Below the pieces are notes generated by a model. It saw only the letters and a program-made list of their open reading frames with translations. It was not told the origin of the DNA and did no database searches. The position numbers and the translations under genes were made by a program. Positions 59,456-64,000 of a stretch of 64,000 bases of DNA are shown here, one piece after another. Source of the DNA: Cenococcum geophilum 1.58 (lineage: Eukaryota > Ascomycota > Dothideomycetes > Gloniales > Gloniaceae); NCBI GenBank assembly GCA_001692895.1, contig KV748285.1, forward strand, positions 62,001 through 126,000. Reading direction: 5' to 3'. Position 1 is the first letter of the stretch. Every line of letters starts with the position of its first letter.

Positions 59456-59847
59456 TAATATACTATTAATGTACGTTATACGGCTTAGCGATTTTTACTG
59501 ATATTTTTAGAATAACTATAGGACCGGTAGAATATGGTAGAATACGGTAATACGGTAATATAGTAGGTAATATACCCTAGCACTATTATATAGAGGCCTA
59601 AGTAACGCAATAAGATTAGAAATATAGATATTATTATAATTAAATTAATCAATAATGATCAATAATGATCAATAATGATAATTGTATCATTAATTATTGT
59701 ATTATTACTGACCACACTGAGTCCCACACTACTTATCTCATGGGTCTCCGCTTTCCAATGTCCTTCTGTCCTCAACTTTCATCCTTCACGTAGCATAGAG
59801 GTCTGCTTCAAAACCGTTCATCGATATGGGGTTCCTTTAACGAATAA

Positions 59848-61220
59848 GGGGGCAGGAAACCCTCGACTGCATCGTCAACAAATGCGGATATTGAGAAACG
59901 GCCTGTTATGACCAGAATGGGGATTGCGGCAAGGTTTAGACCGCGAATCTTGGTTATGGATGTGCTGGTTTCTATGGGTAGTTTCATTTTTGGATATGAT
60001 ACTGGTTCATGTTTGCTCGCTGATTCTAGAGCTTCCCAAACCAAAGTTTCCGACAGGTCAGATATCTGGGTTTTTAGAGATGCCGGATTTCCTTGCGCGC
60101 TTTGCTGATGCTACCAATCCAAAGACCGGTGCTCTAGCTTTCTCGAATGGCAGGTCAGGGACCATAGTAGCGCTGGTAAGCCCTCGTTGGGATTATCGTC
60201 ATGGCAGTATTGACAGAGCTCGAGGCATCATTGCTCGTAGTTATGGTACCTCTGAGGGCCATTCTAATGTGCAGCGCGAATTACGCGAAATCAAGGAAAA
60301 GTTGGATGTCGAGAGAGCAGGAGGTGGCAAGCATCCCTGGTATGGGATCTTCACTGGACTCAGGACGGCCTACCGCACCCTGCTCGGTATCACGCTCTAG
60401 GCTTACAACGGCTTACTGATGCCAACTTCTTTTACTACCGGACTTCCACTTTTGCGTCCGTCGGACTCCTAAACAGCTACGTGACAAGTATGATCCTAGG
60501 ACGCGTAAATTTCGGTACTGCTTTCCCCAGTCTTTACACTGTTGAAAGGTTTGGTCGCCGTCCCTTTTTAATTACTAGTGCTCTCTAGATGTTCATGTGC
60601 TTTATGGTAAGGCTTTTCGTGGCATAATCATTGTGGAGTTATTAATCGAATCACCAGGCCTTCACTTTGCTCGGCCATTTCGCTCTTGATCAGAATGCCA
60701 GCTCTAATACTCCAGCCATCGGCTATGTTATGATCGTTTTCGCCTGTCTCTTCATTGCTGGCTTCGCTATGACTTGGAGACCCATCGTATGGGCTCTCGT
60801 TAGTGAGATATATCCCTCGTTACCGCGCCAAATGCATGGCGCTAGCCACAACATTCAACTGGGTATGGAACTTCCTCATCAGTTTCTTCACTCCATATAT
60901 TACCAGCACTATCGACTACCGATACGGATACATATTCGCAGCTTGTTGCTCTATGGGTGCGTTAGTGGTTTATTTCTTCGTGCGAGAGCCAGAACAGGAC
61001 ACTGGAAGAGATTGATACAATGTACATCTTGGGCGTTAATCCGATTAAGAGCAAGCATTGGCAGCCGCCGGAGGGTGAGGACTTGCCGAGCCTGGATAAC
61101 ACGTACCTCACGCTTGGTGCTAGAGGTATTAAGAAGAATGAAGCCGGCGTGCCTACAGAAGAGAGACGCGAGAGTACGGGGCCGCGGAGTGGCGATATTT
61201 TCCAAGCTCCCGGGGCGTGA
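59848..61220 (+). pseudogene. MFS sugar transporter pseudogene
   Basis: Starts VSMGSFIFGYDTG, then (after an intact 52-bp intron, 60005-60056) QISGFLEMPDF and ADATNPKTGALAFSNGRSG. These are the N terminus of fungal hexose transporters. At IVALVS the sequence jumps to SPRW-YRHG, so roughly 110-140 residues (helices 2 to 5 or 6) are missing. Further on are TLLGITL-stop, a single-base shift before NFFYY-type sequence, and VERFGRRP. After a second intron (60606-60657) comes GYVMIVFACLFIAGF, followed by a shift between EIYPSL and YRAKCMAL, and another after EQDTGRD. An in-frame TAA precedes the start at 59845. The lesions include deletions as well as C-to-T changes. Its 5' edge lies 128 bp from the hAT end. 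Confidence 0.88.
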
Positions 61221-62530
61221 CAGTAGAGTTGTTATCGAACTGCTCGGCGCGACGACTTTCACTGTGCATGCAAAAGTAGCGGGATCCGTTGCTTTTTTGG
61301 CGTATATAGGGGTAATGTCATTACCGGTTATTCCGTGTACATGTCTGTCAGCCGGCGAGTTTTCCTTGGGACATTAGATCAGGGCAGGGTCATAGAGTGT
61401 CTGAGAAAATATCCCGAATTAACCCTCCACTGATCAAGAAAATGCAGTGTAATTGTAGGTAAGCCCCAAAGCCCCAAAGCCCTGCGCTCTCTGGCTAAGA
61501 AGGATAACTAAGTACAAATGAAACAACGCTTGTCTTCTTTCAAGGTAGTCATCAATATCCGTGAGTTGGATTGAGGCGGAAAGCAAGGAGCCATAGGGAG
61601 ACAGCCCGTGGGTAGGACATGTTTCGAATAATTTTAACAAAATGATAGCGGTAGAATGATACGTCCGCAACAAGTCTGCAGCAATCAAAGTCTCTGCAGA
61701 GCTGGAAACGGGTCGGTTCGGGTATAAAATAGCCCCGCAACCGGGTATATCAGACCTTAACCGGTGAAAGCCGGTTTTTAAAGAACAAATAGAGCAAAGT
61801 GACAGTAACTAACGCCCGTACATGTTATAAAAATGCCTTCCTGGGTAGTAAGTTCCAGCGATGGAGCCGAATCGAAGCGGGAGACATCGTTGATGCGAAA
61901 GGGGTGGGGGTGTTGTGTGCACGTGGTTTCATATTTTGCTCTGATAAGCCCCCTGCATGCTTATAATTCTGATTTAGGATGTGCTTGCAAAGATTATTGC
62001 CATTTTGCAGTGCTATTCATGAGGTTTGCTATATGGTATTATCTGAAAAGCCTTACGGTAAGGCTTTTTGTGATGAAGAAATGCTCTCCGGTCACGATAT
62101 TCGGTATCTTACATAGTATGGATATCACTTCCTTCGTCGAGGTAGTGTTGATAAGAAGCCTTAGAATTTCTGTACGCGTAATGCGAAAAGTTGGCCTTGC
62201 GGTCCTCACTTTCAGGTGGTCTACGCACAGGGCAGAGGAAGGTCCAAATACTACTTAAATAATTTAAAGCAGAAATGCCTGAGGGAAAAGCTAAGCGGTT
62301 CTTGATCTTTGATCAGAAGAAACTACGCGTTGTACTGTAAACAGTCTTCCTGATTTATTTTAGCGTTCTGGAGATACTGCACATGTCGCTGCGCATGTCA
62401 TCTTCATAGAAGCGTAGGAAGGTCAGGATGTGATGGACAAGACAGTTAGTAGATTAGTATTGATAGTGATGAATTTCTAGACACGTGTGGTGCTCATGTA
62501 GTTCGGCTATGATTTACCGGGACTGACCTC
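61221..62530. other. Intergenic region with a small perfect hairpin
   Basis: No recognised gene; a 141-codon plus frame at 61833-62258 has no domain. At 62046-62068 an 11-bp perfect inverted repeat (AAAAGCCTTAC, one spacer base, GTAAGGCTTTT) stands out; it ends in T's but a bacterial-type terminator has no meaning here. Confidence 0.4.
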
Positions 62531-62772
62531 GCGCCAGGCATACTGAAATAAGTCGTGGGACACTTTCTAACGAAGCAATTTATTCACAGCACTGCAACGC
62601 AACCAATATTAAAAAAAGAATATTAAAAATAAGTGTTTAAATTAAATAATGCTAGAAGAGTTTTATATAAAATTTATAAAAAATTTACTAAACGTTGCGG
62701 CTGTTAAAACCACCAACTTTTAAATAGATTAATTAAAAAGTGTCCCACGACATATTTTAGTATGCCTGGCGC
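62531..62772. mobile_element. Mariner-like MITE in a palindromic site
   Basis: Inverted repeats of about 37 bp: GCGCCAGGCATACTGAAATA at the left and, in reverse complement, GCGCCAGGCATACTAAAATA at the right, both continuing into GTCGTGGGACACTTT. If the TA at 62541-62542 and 62761-62762 is the target duplication, the element is 62543-62760 and the flanking GCGCCAGGCA arms belong to the host. The interior is AT-rich and non-coding. Confidence 0.8.
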
Positions 62773-63035
62773 TCCATTCAATGGCGGGGGAGGCAAGCTC
62801 CATATGCTAGGTCTGCCCTAAACGAGTCAACCTCGGTTCCGACCCTTCCTGGGGTACTCCCGAATTCAATCTCGCATAATACTTCTATATCAACCCCAAC
62901 TGTCAGGCTAATTTGCTTGCTCTGCCACTTGCTCCAGCTTACCCGCCGCTTGTTGTCAAAGCCTTCTACCCAAGCTTCCCCCGTTTCTTTACGTACTTCT
63001 CTAACTAAGGCCATTACATTCACAGTATTACTAAG
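62773..63035. promoter_or_regulatory. Upstream region of the thiolase gene
   Basis: 263 bp between the MITE and the thiolase start; GC-balanced and presumably containing the promoter. An 81-codon minus frame (63023-62778) overlaps it but has no domain. No specific site recognised. Confidence 0.35.
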
Positions 63036-64000
63036 ATGGTTAACAAGAAAGGAAATACGCCGGTATACGTACTAGGTGTTGGGATGACCAAATTCATCAA
63101 GCCCCGAGGAAAGGTTGACTACACAGAACTGGGTTTTGAATCCGGTGTGAAGGCTATGCTGGATGCACACATCAACTACGACGATGTCGACCAAGGTGTA
63201 GCATGTTTCTGCTACGGCGACAGTACTTCCGGCCAGCGTGTTTTCTATCAATTTGGCATGACAGGAATCCCCATCTACAATGTGAACAACAACTGCTCAA
63301 CTGGGTCAACCGGCCTATACATGGGCAGGAATATGATCGCGCACGGTGCTGTAGACTGCGTGTTAGTTGTCGGGTTCGAGAAGATGTTCCCGGGGAGCTT
63401 GCAAACCTTCTTTCGGGACCGCGCAAACCCTACCGGAACTACTAGCTTAATGATGAAGGAAATCAGAGGCATTACCAAAGCACCCGGTGCTGCTCAGATG
63501 TTCGGTAATGCCGGAAGGGAGCACATGGAGAAGTAAGTTCTCGTTCTAACCCCTTAGTTGAAGACGGGGGATCATGGTATACAATCACTGTCTGCTTTAA
63601 ATGCTAACCTCATGAAGATATGGCTCAAAACTCGAAGATTTCGCCGAGATTGGCCGCATCAACCATCTCCATTCCAAAAACAACCCCTATTCTCAGTTCC
63701 AGGACCAATATACCCTTGAGCAAATCATGAAATCTCCGATGATCCATGAACCCCTTACCAAGCTTCAATGCTGTCCTACGTCAGACGGTAGTGCTGCCGC
63801 TGTCCTTGTGTCTCAAGCATTCCTCGACGCTCGACCAGAATTAAAGGATCAAGCTATTCTCATTGCTGGCCAATGCCTTGCTACAGATAGCCCGGATCTC
63901 TTTAACCGCAGCGCTATCGAATTAATTGGGTACTCTATGTCGGAAAATGCAGCGAAAGCCGCCCTCGTTGAGGCCAACGTCGCACCGGATGAAATCAAAG
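63036..64000 (+). CDS. SCPx-type thiolase (sterol carrier protein 2-like 3-ketoacyl-CoA thiolase), 3' truncated by window
   Basis: Catalyses thiolytic cleavage of 3-ketoacyl-CoA, usually in peroxisomes. Exon 1 is 63036-63532; an 85-bp intron (GTAAGT donor, GCTAAC branch, GAAG acceptor) ends at 63617; exon 2 runs from 63618 past the window. N-terminal VYVLGVGMTKFIKPRGKVDY, then the active-site cysteine C87 in NNNCSTGSTGL and the loop VVGFEKMFPGS identify the SCPx/SCP2-thiolase subgroup. QCCPTSDGSAAAVL follows in exon 2. The visible part is intact with about 290 codons; the family is about 400-460 residues, sometimes with a C-terminal SCP2 domain, which cannot be seen here. A peroxisomal target signal would be at the unseen C terminus. 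Confidence 0.9.

Larger units (their letters stand above)
44777..59719 (+). mobile_element. hAT DNA transposon D, containing Copia C and LINE E
   Basis: Terminal inverted repeats CAGTGTGGTCAGTAATAA are perfect for 18 bp at both ends. Flanking 8-bp duplications AGTCCCAC (44769-44776 and 59720-59727) are also perfect. Removing Copia C, LINE E and their duplications leaves about 3.06 kb, right for an autonomous hAT. The right subterminal part carries two tandem arrays and three copies of ATCAATAATG. Confidence 0.95.

Noticed and set aside
32591..59719. CRISPR-like or giant cargo-carrying (Starship-type) element
   Set aside because: The repeats are LTRs, minisatellites and MITEs. No tyrosine-recombinase captain, no accessory cargo genes and no regularly spaced unique spacers are seen; every large piece is explained by target duplications.
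62046..62068. Perfect hairpin followed by T residues, terminator-like
   Set aside because: Intrinsic bacterial terminators are not used in fungal nuclear genes; likely chance.
61833..62258. 141-codon plus frame
   Set aside because: Cys- and hydrophobic-rich but without domain or splice context, beside repeats; probably chance.
62778..63023. 81-codon minus frame starting 13 bp from the thiolase start
   Set aside because: Lies in the thiolase promoter, ends at the MITE and matches no family I know; a divergent gene would need more than 81 codons before the MITE.
1..64000. tRNA or rRNA genes
   Set aside because: I searched by eye for T-arm-like GGTTCRAATCC stretches with matching acceptor stems and found none convincing; a tRNAscan run would be decisive.

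Overview
The window looks like nuclear DNA of a filamentous ascomycete (Pezizomycotina; perhaps a Dothideomycete, a weak inference). The evidence is short 50-80 bp introns with GT(A/G)(A/T)GT donors and CTAAC-type branch sites, fungus-specific families (SOK1/TCP11, RPN4, Med18, KGD4), and a large repeat block carrying the signature of repeat-induced point mutation (RIP): TpA excess, loss of CpA, and TAA/TAG where families have Gln or Trp. Nothing was run; all calls are by eye.

Region 1, 1-20.4 kb, is gene-bearing and GC-balanced: a RING/coiled-coil protein resembling meiotic ZIP3/HEI10 E3 ligases (+, 281-2906), a TCP11/SOK1 protein (-, 3783-6668), a decaying FAD monooxygenase (-, 7598-8896), a conserved fungal protein of unknown function whose start codon lies in a perfect 75-bp tandem duplication (-, 10251-11981), the DNA-end repair enzyme PNKP rebuilt from ten exons (-, 14512-16575), and Mediator subunit Med18 (-, 17289-18187) head-to-head with KGD4/YMR31 (+, 18857-19271).

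Region 2, 20.47-23.97 kb, is a RIP-damaged piggyBac-type transposon (- strand) carrying two short hAT-type MITEs with 8-bp target duplications. Region 3, 24-32.3 kb, holds the RPN4 proteasome transcription factor gene (-, 26047-28269) with a PACE-like 9-mer just upstream of its start, then a gene-poor stretch with a tandem repeat and a long fold-back inverted repeat.

Region 4, 32.3-59.7 kb, is two nested transposon stacks, each resolved by target-site duplications. Copia A (32329-43773, TSD GGTGT) contains Copia B (34482-40573, TSD ATAAT). A hAT transposon D (44777-59719, TSD AGTCCCAC) contains Copia C (45362-51631, TSD ACCTT) and a Tad1-like LINE E (51836-57429, TSD AATATCTAGACCT). With the inserts and duplicated bases removed, A is about 5.35 kb and D about 3.06 kb. 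All coding sequence in the block is broken.

Region 5, 59.7-64 kb, has a sugar-transporter pseudogene directly beside the hAT element, a mariner-like MITE sitting in a palindromic site, and the start of an SCPx-type thiolase gene (+, from 63036) that runs off the window. The active genes are housekeeping and regulatory and do not form an evident pathway or cluster. The most interesting features are the nested repeat architecture, the duplicated start codon, two GC-AG introns, and the PACE-like site at RPN4.
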